Part shown: positions 1 to 7,306 of the stretch, one piece after another
Position numbering within the stretch: the first letter of the stretch is position 1
Layout of the letters: every line of letters begins with the position of its first letter
NCBI GenBank assembly: GCA_007116205.1
Contig: SKIY01000099.1
Coordinates: forward strand, 1 to 15,007
Length of the DNA: 15,007 bases
Direction of reading: 5' to 3'
Source of the DNA: Candidatus Izemoplasma sp.
GTDB lineage: Bacteria > Bacillota_I > Bacilli_A > Izemoplasmatales > Izemoplasmataceae
Translations under genes and position numbers: made by a program
The notes under the pieces: model-generated
Database searches by the model: none
Seen by the model: the letters and a program-made list of their open reading frames with translations, nothing else
What the model was told of the DNA's origin: nothing

Positions 1-533
1 ACACGTTCTAAGTATGTCGACCCTGGTACTGTCGCAAGTAATTCTGACATGCGTAGAGGTAACCCTGCATCTTTTTGTTTACGGCCTCTTGGCGATGTAG
101 TTGTGCGTTGATCAATCAACGTTGTAGGCGCCATTTGTCCACCTGTCATCCCGTAAATTGCATTATTAACGAAAATAACAGTAATGTTTTCACCACGATG
201 TGCAGCATGCACAATTTCAGCCATCCCAATACTCGCTAAGTCACCATCACCTTGATAGGTAAAGACAGTGGCATCAGGTCGAACGCGTTTTACTCCTGTT
301 GCTACTGCTGGTGCGCGTCCGTGTGCGGCTTGTTCCATATCACAGTTAAAAAACTCATAACTCATAACACTACAACCAACACTGGCAATACCAACACCTG
401 TATCTAATAATCCTTTTTCTTCAAGCACTTCACCAACGAGTTTATGAATGATACCGTGTGTACACCCTGGGCAGTAGCTTAAATCTCTTTTTACAAGACC
501 TTCTGTAGGTTTGTATACCGTTTGGGTTTTCAT
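1..533 (-). CDS. 2-oxoacid:ferredoxin oxidoreductase, TPP-binding (beta) subunit, partial
   Basis: This is the N-terminal 177 residues of the thiamine-pyrophosphate subunit of a ketoisovalerate-type (VOR) oxidoreductase; the rest lies beyond the left edge. The family decarboxylates 2-oxoacids on TPP and forms acyl-CoA while reducing ferredoxin, in the cytoplasm. Seen in the sequence: an early CPGCTH motif (about residues 22-27), a conserved GIASVGCS stretch, and the TPP/Mg signature GDGDLASIG followed by the paired Asn of FVNNAIYGMTGGQ. The ATG at 533 overlaps the TAA of vorB by one base (TAATG), and a G-rich ribosome binding site (AGGGGGG) sits just upstream inside vorB, so the two are translationally coupled. 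The match to the TPP subunit family is clear. The substrate (branched-chain 2-oxoacids) is inferred from vorB and the leucine dehydrogenase in the same operon. Subunit letters differ between organisms, so no symbol is given. Confidence 0.93.
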   Translation of the reverse strand, partial: MKTQTVYKPTEGLVKRDLSYCPGCTHGIIHKLVGEVLEEKGLLDTGVGIASVGCSVMSYEFFNCDMEQAAHGRAPAVATGVKRVRPDATVFTYQGDGDLASIGMAEIVHAAHRGENITVIFVNNAIYGMTGGQMAPTTLIDQRTTTSPRGRKQKDAGLPLRMSELLATVPGSTYLER

Positions 534-1600
534 TATTTTTTCCCCCCTACGTATTTACGAACTTGTTCAATAATTTCATCTGTCTCTGGTACAACGCCAC
601 CAGCACGACCATAAAACGCTAATTCATAACGCCCTTGATTAACGATTTTAACATCTTGAAGCATTTGACCAAGACTCATTTCTAGTGTCAGCAAGGTATG
701 AACACTTTCTGGTAAATCCACAAATGCTTTTTCAGGGAATGGCCAAATCGTAATTGGTCTAATAATACCAACTTTAATACCTTCTTCCCGTAACGCTTTA
801 ACGGCACTACGTGCAATACGTGCCATCGATCCGTAAGCAACAAGAATAATTTCTGCATCATCTGTAGAAATCATTTCATAGCGTTGCTCATTTTCAACCA
901 TTTTATCGTATTTTTCTTTAAGCTTTAAATTATGTTTTTCAAGATCATATGGATCCAAATGCAAAGAAACGATTTTATTACGCGACCCACGTTTTCCAGA
1001 TTCACCGGTTGCAGCCCACGTTTTTTCAGGAAGATCTCTTTTCGGAATCGCTTTATCAATATCAACAGGTTCCATCATTTGACCAATTAAACCATCCACC
1101 GCAATCATCACAGGGTTACGATAATAATCTGCTAAATCAAATGATTCTTTAACAACATCAACCGTTTCCTGCAAAGTCTCAGGCGCAAATGCCATCATAT
1201 GGTAATCGCCATTACCGCCACCGCGGGTAATTTGATTATAGTCTCCTTGGCTCGGTTGAATACCACCAAGTCCTGGTCCTCCGCGCATAACATTAATAAT
1301 AACGCATGGGAGTTCACTTCCAACAATGTAGCTAATCCCTTCTTGTTTCAACGCAATCCCTGGACTTGAAGATGACGTTAAAACGCGTGCACCTGCACCA
1401 GCTGCACCATAAACCATATTAATAGCAGCGACTTCACTTTCTGCTTGAACAAAAATACGGTCATTCTCTTCCATATGATAAGAAAGATATTCAGGAATTT
1501 CGTTTTGTGGGGTTATTGGATAACCGAAAAATGCATCGCACCCACCCTTAATGGCAGCAAGCGCCATTGCTTCGTTACCTTTCATTAATACTTTAGCCAT
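533..1600 (-). CDS. vorB: 2-oxoisovalerate:ferredoxin oxidoreductase subunit VorB (alpha-type)
   Basis: 355 residues, close to the usual length of single-polypeptide VorB. It supplies the pyrimidine-binding half of the TPP site and, with the beta, gamma and ferredoxin subunits, oxidises branched-chain 2-oxoacids to acyl-CoA and CO2. Seen: the N-terminal MKGNEA and GYPITPQNEIPE motif (residues about 7-38) that defines the pyrimidine-binding domain, the SSSSPG loop (about 76-81), the RGGPGLGG loop (about 106-113), and a C-terminal transketolase-like domain (VAYGSMARIARSAV, IRPITIWPFP). The start at 1600 is set by AAGGAGTG a few bases upstream. The stop of the ferredoxin gene (1605) falls inside this ribosome binding site, so the genes are tightly packed. 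Nothing looks truncated or missing. The branched-chain assignment rests on the VorB-like sequence and the neighbouring leucine dehydrogenase; a broader 2-oxoacid range is possible. Confidence 0.93.
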   Translation of the reverse strand: MAKVLMKGNEAMALAAIKGGCDAFFGYPITPQNEIPEYLSYHMEENDRIFVQAESEVAAINMVYGAAGAGARVLTSSSSPGIALKQEGISYIVGSELPCVIINVMRGGPGLGGIQPSQGDYNQITRGGGNGDYHMMAFAPETLQETVDVVKESFDLADYYRNPVMIAVDGLIGQMMEPVDIDKAIPKRDLPEKTWAATGESGKRGSRNKIVSLHLDPYDLEKHNLKLKEKYDKMVENEQRYEMISTDDAEIILVAYGSMARIARSAVKALREEGIKVGIIRPITIWPFPEKAFVDLPESVHTLLTLEMSLGQMLQDVKIVNQGRYELAFYGRAGGVVPETDEIIEQVRKYVGGKK

Positions 1601-1604
1601 CTAA

Positions 1605-1829
1605 TCACTCCTTCACGAAACGTTCGACAGTAATAACTGAGTCCGGACAAATCATTGCACAAAATGCACATGCAATACATTTTTCAGGATCGTTAACCAT
1701 CAATGGGGTATACCCTTTTTGATTGGTTGTCGACGTATCCAATTCTAAAATATGGACAGGACATTGATGCACACAAAGGTCACAACCTTTACATTTATCC
1801 TGATCAATAATAATTCTACCTTTAGCCAT
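1605..1829 (-). CDS. 2x[4Fe-4S] ferredoxin-type subunit of the VOR complex
   Basis: A 74-residue bacterial-type ferredoxin with two full [4Fe-4S] motifs: C13, C16, C19, C23 (CKGCDLCVHQCP) and C51, C54, C57, C61 (CIACAFCAMICP). The eight cysteines support two clusters. In the family this small subunit (VorC/delta type) carries electrons from the TPP site to free ferredoxin. It starts with AKGRIIIDQDKC, the usual beginning of oxidoreductase-linked ferredoxin subunits. The start at 1829 is preceded by AGGAGG with good spacing, and the stop codon (TAG) of the upstream ATPase gene lies within that site. Its position directly before vorB says it belongs to the complex and is not an independent ferredoxin. 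Confidence 0.93.
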   Translation of the reverse strand: MAKGRIIIDQDKCKGCDLCVHQCPVHILELDTSTTNQKGYTPLMVNDPEKCIACAFCAMICPDSVITVERFVKE

Positions 1830-1838
1830 AATTTCCTC

Positions 1839-2489
1839 CTATAACCATTGCTTTGCTAAATGCCGGATTAAGACCTTATTGTCTCCAGCAAATACCTTGG
1901 TTGTTTTAACGTGTTCTTCGATGTAAGTATAAACAATCGGACGTTTTAACGCTTCAGATGCTTCAAATATAATGCGTTGCCCTGCTTCTATCATACTCTC
2001 ATCTGTATATTCCATCAAGTTCGAGTTGTTAATAAATCCTGTTACCCGAAGTTGACTTGTTGCCTCAAGTTCATGAACCATTTTAATAATTTTTTCAGCG
2101 CTGTCCGTTTCTTGTCGAAAGATATTAACAACGACTAAAAAGTCGATATCCTCGGGGTGTTTAATAAAATCACGAAATTGCATCATTACTTTAGCACCGT
2201 GTTGTGTACCACCCAAGTCATATACAGCATGTATATCTCTCTTAACAAAAGGACGACTCCCTTTCGGACTAATGAAAGGGAGGTCGCTTCCAGCTGCATT
2301 CTCAATTGTTGACTCAATTAACTCGATCCCATTACCTTCTAACAATGCTCGCACACTGCGTGAACGAAAGTAAGGATTAATAATATCTAAGTCAATTAAC
2401 CAGTCAAGTTTTTCTTGTATGGCCATATTCACCGCAATTTCCGATTTCCCCGAGCCGTAATGTCCCGTTAAAATCGTAATGCGCTTCAT
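1839..2489 (-). CDS. P-loop ATP-binding protein of unknown role in the VOR operon
   Basis: 216 residues. The N-terminus has a Walker A/P-loop, GHYGSGKS (residues 9-16), resembling the CobQ/CobB/MinD/ParA-type nucleotide-binding fold; the GSGKS is not the deviant KGGxGKT form. Also visible are DLDIINPYFRSR (about 33-44), a possible switch region, DLGGTQHG (91-98), a Walker B-like strand, and FINNSNL (152-158). No membrane segment, signal peptide or metal motif is seen. It starts at 2489, where TAATG merges the stop of leucine dehydrogenase with this start; no clear ribosome binding site precedes it, so translation probably depends on coupling. The stop is inside the ribosome binding site of the ferredoxin gene. 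It sits between the dehydrogenase and the VOR subunits, which suggests a role with the complex (assembly, cofactor or regulation), but nothing in the sequence identifies the function. Confidence 0.85.
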   Translation of the reverse strand: MKRITILTGHYGSGKSEIAVNMAIQEKLDWLIDLDIINPYFRSRSVRALLEGNGIELIESTIENAAGSDLPFISPKGSRPFVKRDIHAVYDLGGTQHGAKVMMQFRDFIKHPEDIDFLVVVNIFRQETDSAEKIIKMVHELEATSQLRVTGFINNSNLMEYTDESMIEAGQRIIFEASEALKRPIVYTYIEEHVKTTKVFAGDNKVLIRHLAKQWL

Positions 2490-3559
2490 TAACGTTTAAC
2501 GAAGTTAGCGCGAACGGTGCTAATCGTTTTAATGCGTTCTTTTGCGAATAATTTAGCTGCTTCTTGGGTATGTTTTCCTGTTTCCTTAGCAATTTTGTAA
2601 ATATCCATTAAGCGGTCATAAATTTTTGATATATCATTTTCAGCATTTTCACGACTATAGCCTTGTAGCTCATGGTAAACATTAATTAATCCACCGGCGT
2701 TAATAACAAAGTCTGGTGAATATAAAATGTTTCTTTCTTTTAACATGTTTCCGTGTTTTTCTTCGTCGTCTAAAACATTGTTTGCAGTTCCTGCAACAAT
2801 TTTACATTTAAGTTGCGGAATGGTTTCATCGTTCATCGTAGCACCAAGTGCACACGGAGCATACACATCTACTTCTAATCCATAAATATCATCTGGTTCA
2901 ACAAATTCTACTTCAGGATATTTTTTCTTAATTTTTTCGATATGTTTTTCGTTGATTTCAGTAAAATAGATTTTTTTCGCTTTCGCCTCAAGTAAGTACC
3001 CGATTAAATAATCTCCAGTTTGTCCTGCACCTTGCACAGAAAAAGTTCTACCTTCGATGGTATCATCACCAAAGACTTCCATCAAAGAAGCGCGGATACC
3101 ATGGAAAGCACCGAGTGCTGTCATCGGAGAAGGATTCCCACTTTTGTGTTTAAGACCAACTACATAATCCGTTTCCATATTGACAAAATCCATGTCTTTT
3201 GTTGAAGTGTTGACATCTTCTGCTGTAATGTAACGACCATTTAAGGTTTGAACATAACGCCCAAGTCCGCGGAAGTACGCTTCACTCTTAACCTTTTCAG
3301 GATCACCGATAAGGACGGTTTTTCCGCCACCTAAGTTTAATCCAGCAGCTGCTGCTTTGTATGTCATTCCTCGTGCTAAACGTAATACATCAAGGGTTGC
3401 ATCATCTTCGTTGTCATAGTTCCACAGTCTCGTACCACCAAGTGCTGGGCCAAGTGATGTGTCATGGATGCACGTGATACCTTTCAAACCAGTTGTTGCA
3501 TCATGAAAGAACACCAGTTGTTCGTATCCGTGTTTCTCCATGTACTCAAATTTCTTCAT
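2489..3559 (-). CDS. bcd: Leucine (branched-chain amino acid) dehydrogenase
   Basis: 356 residues, the typical length for leucine dehydrogenases of the Glu/Leu/Phe/Val family. It reversibly deaminates leucine, valine and isoleucine to 2-oxoacids with NAD+. Seen: the N-terminal catalytic domain with GPALGGTR (37-44), K68 in GMTYKAAAAGL, the catalytic-lysine loop GLNLGGGKT with K80, and D115 in ITAEDVNTS. The Rossmann domain carries GAGQTG (177-182), followed by an acidic residue in FTEIN, which favours NAD over NADP. CALGATMND and INAGGLINVYHE complete the family pattern. The start at 3559 follows AAGGAGG. It is the first gene of the operon, with its promoter about 75 bases upstream, and supplies 2-oxoacids to the VOR subunits encoded downstream. 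Valine or phenylalanine dehydrogenase activity cannot be excluded from sequence alone. Confidence 0.95.
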   Translation of the reverse strand: MKKFEYMEKHGYEQLVFFHDATTGLKGITCIHDTSLGPALGGTRLWNYDNEDDATLDVLRLARGMTYKAAAAGLNLGGGKTVLIGDPEKVKSEAYFRGLGRYVQTLNGRYITAEDVNTSTKDMDFVNMETDYVVGLKHKSGNPSPMTALGAFHGIRASLMEVFGDDTIEGRTFSVQGAGQTGDYLIGYLLEAKAKKIYFTEINEKHIEKIKKKYPEVEFVEPDDIYGLEVDVYAPCALGATMNDETIPQLKCKIVAGTANNVLDDEEKHGNMLKERNILYSPDFVINAGGLINVYHELQGYSRENAENDISKIYDRLMDIYKIAKETGKHTQEAAKLFAKERIKTISTVRANFVKR

Positions 3560-3598
3560 TAAAAAAGTCCTCCTTAAAAAGTATTCTTTTCAAAATTT

Positions 3599-3622
3599 AA
3601 ACGCTGTCACATGAAAGCGTTT
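3599..3622 (-). promoter_or_regulatory. Short leader hairpin upstream of leucine dehydrogenase
   Basis: A perfect 7-base inverted repeat (AAACGCT, 3599-3605, and AGCGTTT, 3616-3622) with a 10-base loop lies in the predicted 5' leader, starting about 5 bases after the likely transcription start. On the minus strand the 3' arm is followed by AAATTTT, not a clean U run, so it is a poor intrinsic terminator. It could stabilise the mRNA 5' end or be a protein-binding site. The inverted repeat is visible; any function is inferred. Confidence 0.4.
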
Positions 3623-3633
3623 TTACGTAAATG

Positions 3634-3662
3634 ATTATAACATTTTTAATTGTGGGTTTCAA
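3634..3662 (-). promoter_or_regulatory. Sigma-A type promoter of the leucine dehydrogenase/VOR operon
   Basis: Read on the minus strand, -35 TTGAAA (3657-3662) and -10 TATAAT (3634-3639) are separated by exactly 17 bases, and a TG one base before the -10 makes it an extended -10. This is one mismatch from the full consensus. Transcription should start near 3627, giving a leader of about 68 bases before the ATG at 3559. It lies between the leuS terminator and the first gene of the operon, so it makes the operon independent of leuS. Confidence 0.8.
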
Positions 3663-3736
3663 TGTTTATTGTGCGAAATATTTAAAATCTATTCAAATAC
3701 ATGTATGACAAATTATAAAGCTTTACAAACAAGAAA

Positions 3737-3757
3737 AAAGCCCTACAAAAGGGCTTT
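3737..3757 (-). terminator. Rho-independent terminator of leuS
   Basis: An inverted repeat with arms AAAGCCC (3737-3743) and GGGCTTT (3751-3757) and a 7-base loop. On the minus strand the hairpin ends in GGGC followed by six Ts. The leuS stop codon TAA (3756-3758) overlaps the 5' arm, so termination begins immediately at the end of the gene. Confidence 0.88.
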
Positions 3758-6161
3758 AAGCGACAACAATATTTATCAATTTATTTGGTACAACAATGAC
3801 TTTGCGCACGGTTTTTCCTGTGATAAACGTTTGAATGCGTTCATTGTTTAAAGCCATCACTTCTAGCTTATCGCGTGCGGTATCCGGTGCTACTTCAATT
3901 TTTTCTCGAACTTTCCCATTCACACTGATTACCATCGTAATTTTATCTTCGACCATCTTCGAAGGATCTGCCTCTGGATATGCCGCAAAAACAAGCAGTT
4001 CATCATTACCCAGTAATTGATTAAGTTCTTCAGTCATATGTGGTGCGAAAGGATGCAGCAGTTTTAAGAGAGACATATACGTGTCTTTATGCACCGTATC
4101 TTCTGCTGACAAGGCATTCGCAAGGGTCATTAGTTTTGCAATCGCCGTATTAAATTTGGTGTGTTCAACATCATAATCTACTTCTTCAATCGTACGGTGT
4201 AACAATGTGGTAATGTTTTGATTATCTTCTTGATCAGTCACTTTTGATTGCAAGCGCCAAACTTTATCTAAAAACCTTCTCGCACCTTTAACCCCTGAAT
4301 CGCTCCATGGCGTTGATTGTTCATAATCTCCAATAAATAATATATACAATCTCAATGTATCTGCCCCAAAGTTTTCAATCATATCCATTGGGTTTACAAC
4401 ATTCCCTTTTGATTTACTCATCTTATCGCCATCAGGTCCTAATATTAACCCTTGTGCTGTGCGTTTTTTATATGGTTCTTCGGTAGGGACAATACCGATA
4501 TCCGATAAGAACAAATGCCAAAAACGCGAATAAATAACATGGCGTGTAACATGCTCCATACCACCGTTATACCAGTCAACTGACATCCAATATTTAAGTT
4601 TTTCAAAATCTGCTAAAACCGTGTCATTGCGCGGGTCAATATAGCGCAAGAAATACCAACTACTTCCCGCCCATTGTGGCATTGTGTCGGTCTCACGTTT
4701 TGCTGGGGCACCACATTTTGGACAAGGTGTATTGACAAACTCAGGAATATTTGCCAGTGGACTCTCACCGGTATCGGTTGGCTCAAAGTGGTCTACTGTT
4801 GGGAGCTTGACTGGTAAATCCGCTTCATCGACACCTACCATCCCACACGACGCACAATGAACAATCGGTATGGGTTCTCCCCAATAACGTTGGCGATTAA
4901 AGGCCCAATCTTTCATTTTAAACGTTACCATACGTTTCCCTAGCTGATGCGTTTCTAAATACGCATTCATGGTTTTGATTGCCGCTTTAACTTCAAGACC
5001 GTTCAATTGTCCACTGTTTATCATAATTCCTGTATCCGTATCGGTATATGCCGCTTTCGAAATATCGCCACCTTGAATAACCTCTACAATAGGTAGATTA
5101 TATATTTTGGCAAACTCATAATCGCGCTGATCATGGCCTGGGACTGCCATAATTGCGCCTGTTCCATACCCCATCATTACATAGTCTGCAACGAAAATAG
5201 GCATCGGTTTTTGGGTCACAGGATTAATCGCACGAACCCCTTCTAAACGCACGCCGGTTTTATCTTTGACAAGCTGCGTTCTTTCAAACTCGCTCTTAAG
5301 CTTTGCTTCTTTTTGGTAAGCCTTAATTTCAGCTTGATTTTGAATGTGTTGTTGATGTGAGACAAGCAACGGATGTTCTGGTGCAATAACCATAAAGGTT
5401 GCCCCATAAAGCGTATCCGGCCGGGTCGTAAAGACATTAAGTTTTGCAGTGCTGTTTTCTATCGCAAAAGTAACTTCTGCCCCTTCACTTCTTCCAATCC
5501 AATTTTCTTGTTCCGTTTTTATACGCGGTAACGTTTCTAAATCTTTCAATCCTTTAAGCAAGCGTTCTGCATAGGCAGTAATCTTTAAAAACCAAACATC
5601 TTTTTCTTTTTGTTCAACCGTTGAATCACAGCGGTCACATACCCCACCCTGACTTTCTTCATTTGATAAAACCACCTTGCATGAAGGACAAAAGTTAACG
5701 TGGGTTTTATTGCGATAAGCTAAGTTGTTCTCAAACAACTTCAAAAAAATCCATTGGGTCCATTTATAATAATTAGGGTCTGTCGTATCTACAACACGAT
5801 CAAAATCAAAACTAAATCCAGCTGTTTTTAATTGATTCGTAAATGTTTCAATATTTTGATCGGTAATTTTACGCGGATGGATTTTTTCCTTAATCGCATA
5901 ATTTTCGGTTGGTAATCCAAACGCATCAAACCCAATTGGGAATAATACATTGTAGCCTTCCATTCGCCGTTTTCTCGCAATGATTTCTAAACTTGTATAG
6001 GCTCTAATATGGCCAACATGCATACCCGTTCCAGAAGGATACGGGAACTCAACTAACGCGTAATATTTCGGTTTATCAGAAAAGTCAACTGCATTAAACA
6101 CCTTTTCCTTATACCATTTGTTTTGCCATTTCTTTTCGATTTCTTGAGGATTATAATTCAT
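3756..6161 (-). CDS. leuS: Leucyl-tRNA synthetase
   Basis: 801 residues, a full bacterial-type class I LeuRS that charges tRNA-Leu. Seen in order: the HIGH motif as HVGH (48-51) within PYPSGTGMHVGH; a zinc-binding region with C158, C161, C175 and C178; the CP1 editing domain with TTRPDTLYG (245-253) and the editing aspartate D344 in VPGHDQRDYEFA; further cysteine pairs C436/C439 and C480/C483; KMSKS (580-584) in DGDKMSKSKG; the helical anticodon-binding domain; and a short C-terminal domain ending in KLINIVVA. The start is the ATG at 6161, not an in-frame ATG at 6251. The codons between these read through the T-box and terminator, and an AGGAGTG site lies 7-8 bases before 6161, just after the terminator U run. 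Expression is controlled by the upstream T-box. Confidence 0.97.
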   Translation of the reverse strand: MNYNPQEIEKKWQNKWYKEKVFNAVDFSDKPKYYALVEFPYPSGTGMHVGHIRAYTSLEIIARKRRMEGYNVLFPIGFDAFGLPTENYAIKEKIHPRKITDQNIETFTNQLKTAGFSFDFDRVVDTTDPNYYKWTQWIFLKLFENNLAYRNKTHVNFCPSCKVVLSNEESQGGVCDRCDSTVEQKEKDVWFLKITAYAERLLKGLKDLETLPRIKTEQENWIGRSEGAEVTFAIENSTAKLNVFTTRPDTLYGATFMVIAPEHPLLVSHQQHIQNQAEIKAYQKEAKLKSEFERTQLVKDKTGVRLEGVRAINPVTQKPMPIFVADYVMMGYGTGAIMAVPGHDQRDYEFAKIYNLPIVEVIQGGDISKAAYTDTDTGIMINSGQLNGLEVKAAIKTMNAYLETHQLGKRMVTFKMKDWAFNRQRYWGEPIPIVHCASCGMVGVDEADLPVKLPTVDHFEPTDTGESPLANIPEFVNTPCPKCGAPAKRETDTMPQWAGSSWYFLRYIDPRNDTVLADFEKLKYWMSVDWYNGGMEHVTRHVIYSRFWHLFLSDIGIVPTEEPYKKRTAQGLILGPDGDKMSKSKGNVVNPMDMIENFGADTLRLYILFIGDYEQSTPWSDSGVKGARRFLDKVWRLQSKVTDQEDNQNITTLLHRTIEEVDYDVEHTKFNTAIAKLMTLANALSAEDTVHKDTYMSLLKLLHPFAPHMTEELNQLLGNDELLVFAAYPEADPSKMVEDKITMVISVNGKVREKIEVAPDTARDKLEVMALNNERIQTFITGKTVRKVIVVPNKLINIVVA

Positions 6162-6180
6162 ATTTTTCACTCCTATCAAA

Positions 6181-6386
6181 TAAAAAACGCCCTTATTATG
6201 TAAGGGCGAATAATTTCCGCGGTACCACCTTAATTCCGGCATAGCCGGCACTTAAAACCGTTAACGCTGGCAAGCGGTGTTTGCACACAGCGAAAAAGAT
6301 GAGTTCATATCTTTACGCTCTTGGTTTGCACCACCCACCAAGTCTCTATAAACGCATTCGATATTACTAGTTCTCTTTCATAGCTT
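6181..6386 (-). promoter_or_regulatory. T-box riboswitch leader of leuS, specifier CUC (Leu)
   Basis: On the minus strand the leader carries a T-box core AAGGTGGTACCGCG (6218-6231). Its TGGT bulge matches the ACCA end of a tRNA with discriminator A, as in tRNA-Leu. Further upstream are the stem I distal hairpin CTTGG/CCAAG (6338-6342 and 6320-6324) and the specifier-loop motif GAACTC (6301-6306), whose CTC is a leucine codon. A CCGGC/GCCGG hairpin precedes the core. The core's TAAGG (6228-6232) can pair with CCTTA (6201-6205), the 5' arm of the terminator, which gives the antiterminator. Known mechanism: uncharged tRNA-Leu binding favours antitermination and leuS transcription. Sequence and specifier agree with the downstream gene. 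Confidence 0.95.
6182..6208 (-). terminator. T-box-controlled intrinsic terminator before leuS
   Basis: A perfect 8-base stem CGCCCTTA/TAAGGGCG (6188-6195 and 6201-6208) with a 5-base loop, followed on the minus strand by six Ts (6182-6187). The 5' arm is also the partner of the T-box core in the antiterminator, so the two structures exclude each other. It ends about 20 bases before the leuS start. Confidence 0.93.
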
Positions 6387-6392
6387 TGCTAT

Positions 6393-6421
6393 ATGATAGC
6401 ATATTCATTTGTTTTGCGCAA
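6393..6421 (-). promoter_or_regulatory. Promoter of the T-box/leuS transcript
   Basis: On the minus strand, TTGCGC (6416-6421) and TATCAT (6393-6398) are 17 bases apart, with a TG one base before the -10 (extended -10). Transcription would start near 6386, just ahead of T-box stem I. The -35 ends three bases from the stop codon of the upstream membrane-protein gene (6424). No terminator for that gene is seen, so some read-through into the T-box is possible. Confidence 0.7.
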
Positions 6422-6423
6422 GA

Positions 6424-7248
6424 TTATTGTCGATAAATACGCCGTTGTAATTCCATTGCTAAACGGTTCATCTGGCGGAACGCCACAAATAAAATAATAA
6501 TAAATATAAAGAATGATATCTCGACGACAATACTGAGTAACTCATGGAAAATCAAAACAATATAAAGCAGCGTCGCTGCGTAAGTCATCATGACATACAT
6601 TTGTTTGAAAGGCACTGGTTTTAAGCGCATCCGCGTTAAAAACGTGTTTAGTAAAACAAATATATTAAACAATATAAAATTAGAAAACGCTGTAAATATG
6701 CCCACAGAAATAGCCCATGGTGTTCGTAAAGCGATAATTTCTTGATCGGCAGCTGTAAACCAAGCGCGATAAAAATCACCTGCATTTACCTCATCATAAT
6801 CAAACCGAATATTATGGACATCTTCATGGAGTTCTGAGATTGGTTTTTCTGTTAAAACCGTTCCTAAAAACAGCAAATAGGTGTTTGATTCATGGATGAC
6901 AACATGATAAATCATTCCGCCATAATGGCTTGCATCGAACGTATCATGCGTGTCAATCGTAAACACGCCACCATCGACTGCTAAAACATCAAACCGGGTA
7001 TCACTCGCATCACAATCGAGCGTCGCATCAATAATCTCACAGCGCGTATCTGGTGGCGTATACGCCTCACGGATTTCATTGCGTGCCGCTTGTGGTATGC
7101 CATCAAACTGCATGACCATTAAAAACGGTACCAACGCCATAATCATGGCAAAAAAGAATATATACAAAAAGGCTTTAAAGTAGCCGTCGTTTCGATATTT
7201 TATTAAGCCCGCTGGATAAACGAGGGCCGTCCGTACTTTATTAAGCAT
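6424..7248 (-). CDS. DUF1189-like integral membrane protein
   Basis: 274 residues from the ATG at 7248. The N-terminus (LNKVRTALVYPAGLIKYRNDGYFKAFLYI) has the shape of DUF1189 proteins of Firmicutes: a short cytoplasmic lead with a P-x-x-I-x-K/R-x-R pattern, then the first membrane segment (about 25-46). A soluble, probably external domain follows (about 47-175) and has two cysteines (C70, C79) that could pair. Three more membrane segments lie at about 177-203, 216-236 and 238-257, and the C-terminus is basic. The function of the family is not established. The start was chosen because GGTG sits 6 bases upstream; an ATG at 7254 is the alternative, and upstream codons to 7368 precede the promoter. 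It is divergent from the radical SAM gene and tandem with leuS. Family assignment is by eye and moderately sure. Confidence 0.7.
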   Translation of the reverse strand: MLNKVRTALVYPAGLIKYRNDGYFKAFLYIFFFAMIMALVPFLMVMQFDGIPQAARNEIREAYTPPDTRCEIIDATLDCDASDTRFDVLAVDGGVFTIDTHDTFDASHYGGMIYHVVIHESNTYLLFLGTVLTEKPISELHEDVHNIRFDYDEVNAGDFYRAWFTAADQEIIALRTPWAISVGIFTAFSNFILFNIFVLLNTFLTRMRLKPVPFKQMYVMMTYAATLLYIVLIFHELLSIVVEISFFIFIIILFVAFRQMNRLAMELQRRIYRQ

Positions 7249-7264
7249 TAGCATCACCGGTAAT

Positions 7265-7273
7265 ATTATATCA
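7265..7273 (-). promoter_or_regulatory. Extended -10 promoter of the DUF1189-like gene
   Basis: On the minus strand TGATATAAT (7265-7273) is a perfect -10 hexamer with the TGn extension. The -35 position about 17 bases away (7288-7293, TATAAA) is weak. Transcription should start near 7258, leaving a leader of only about 10 bases that holds GGTG before the ATG at 7248. Confidence 0.6.
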
Positions 7274-7297
7274 CAAAAGTCACATTCTTTATAAATA

Positions 7298-7306
7298 TGA
7301 TACAAT
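7298..7306 (+). promoter_or_regulatory. Extended -10 promoter of the radical SAM gene
   Basis: TGATACAAT (7298-7306) is a -10 hexamer with one mismatch and a TGn extension; no convincing -35 is seen. Transcription would start near 7313, within the AGGTGA ribosome binding site region of the gene, so the leader is very short. It is back to back with the minus-strand promoter, and the -35 zones of the two overlap (about 7278-7293). Confidence 0.5.

Noticed and set aside
2404..2592. Minus-strand ORF overlapping the ATPase/leucine dehydrogenase junction
   Set aside because: It is out of frame with two well-supported genes and low in any protein-like pattern; a shadow reading.
3599..3622. Leader hairpin read as an intrinsic terminator or attenuator
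   Set aside because: The 3' arm is followed by AAATTTT with no continuous U run, and no leader peptide or T-box elements are present.
3669..3851. Short plus-strand ORF across the leuS terminator
   Set aside because: It runs through the hairpin and the antisense of the leuS end, has no ribosome binding site and no recognisable protein pattern.
6162..6251. 30-residue N-terminal extension of LeuRS from an ATG at 6251
   Set aside because: These codons are the T-box core and terminator; the family begins near MNYNPQEIEKKW and AGGAGTG precedes 6161.
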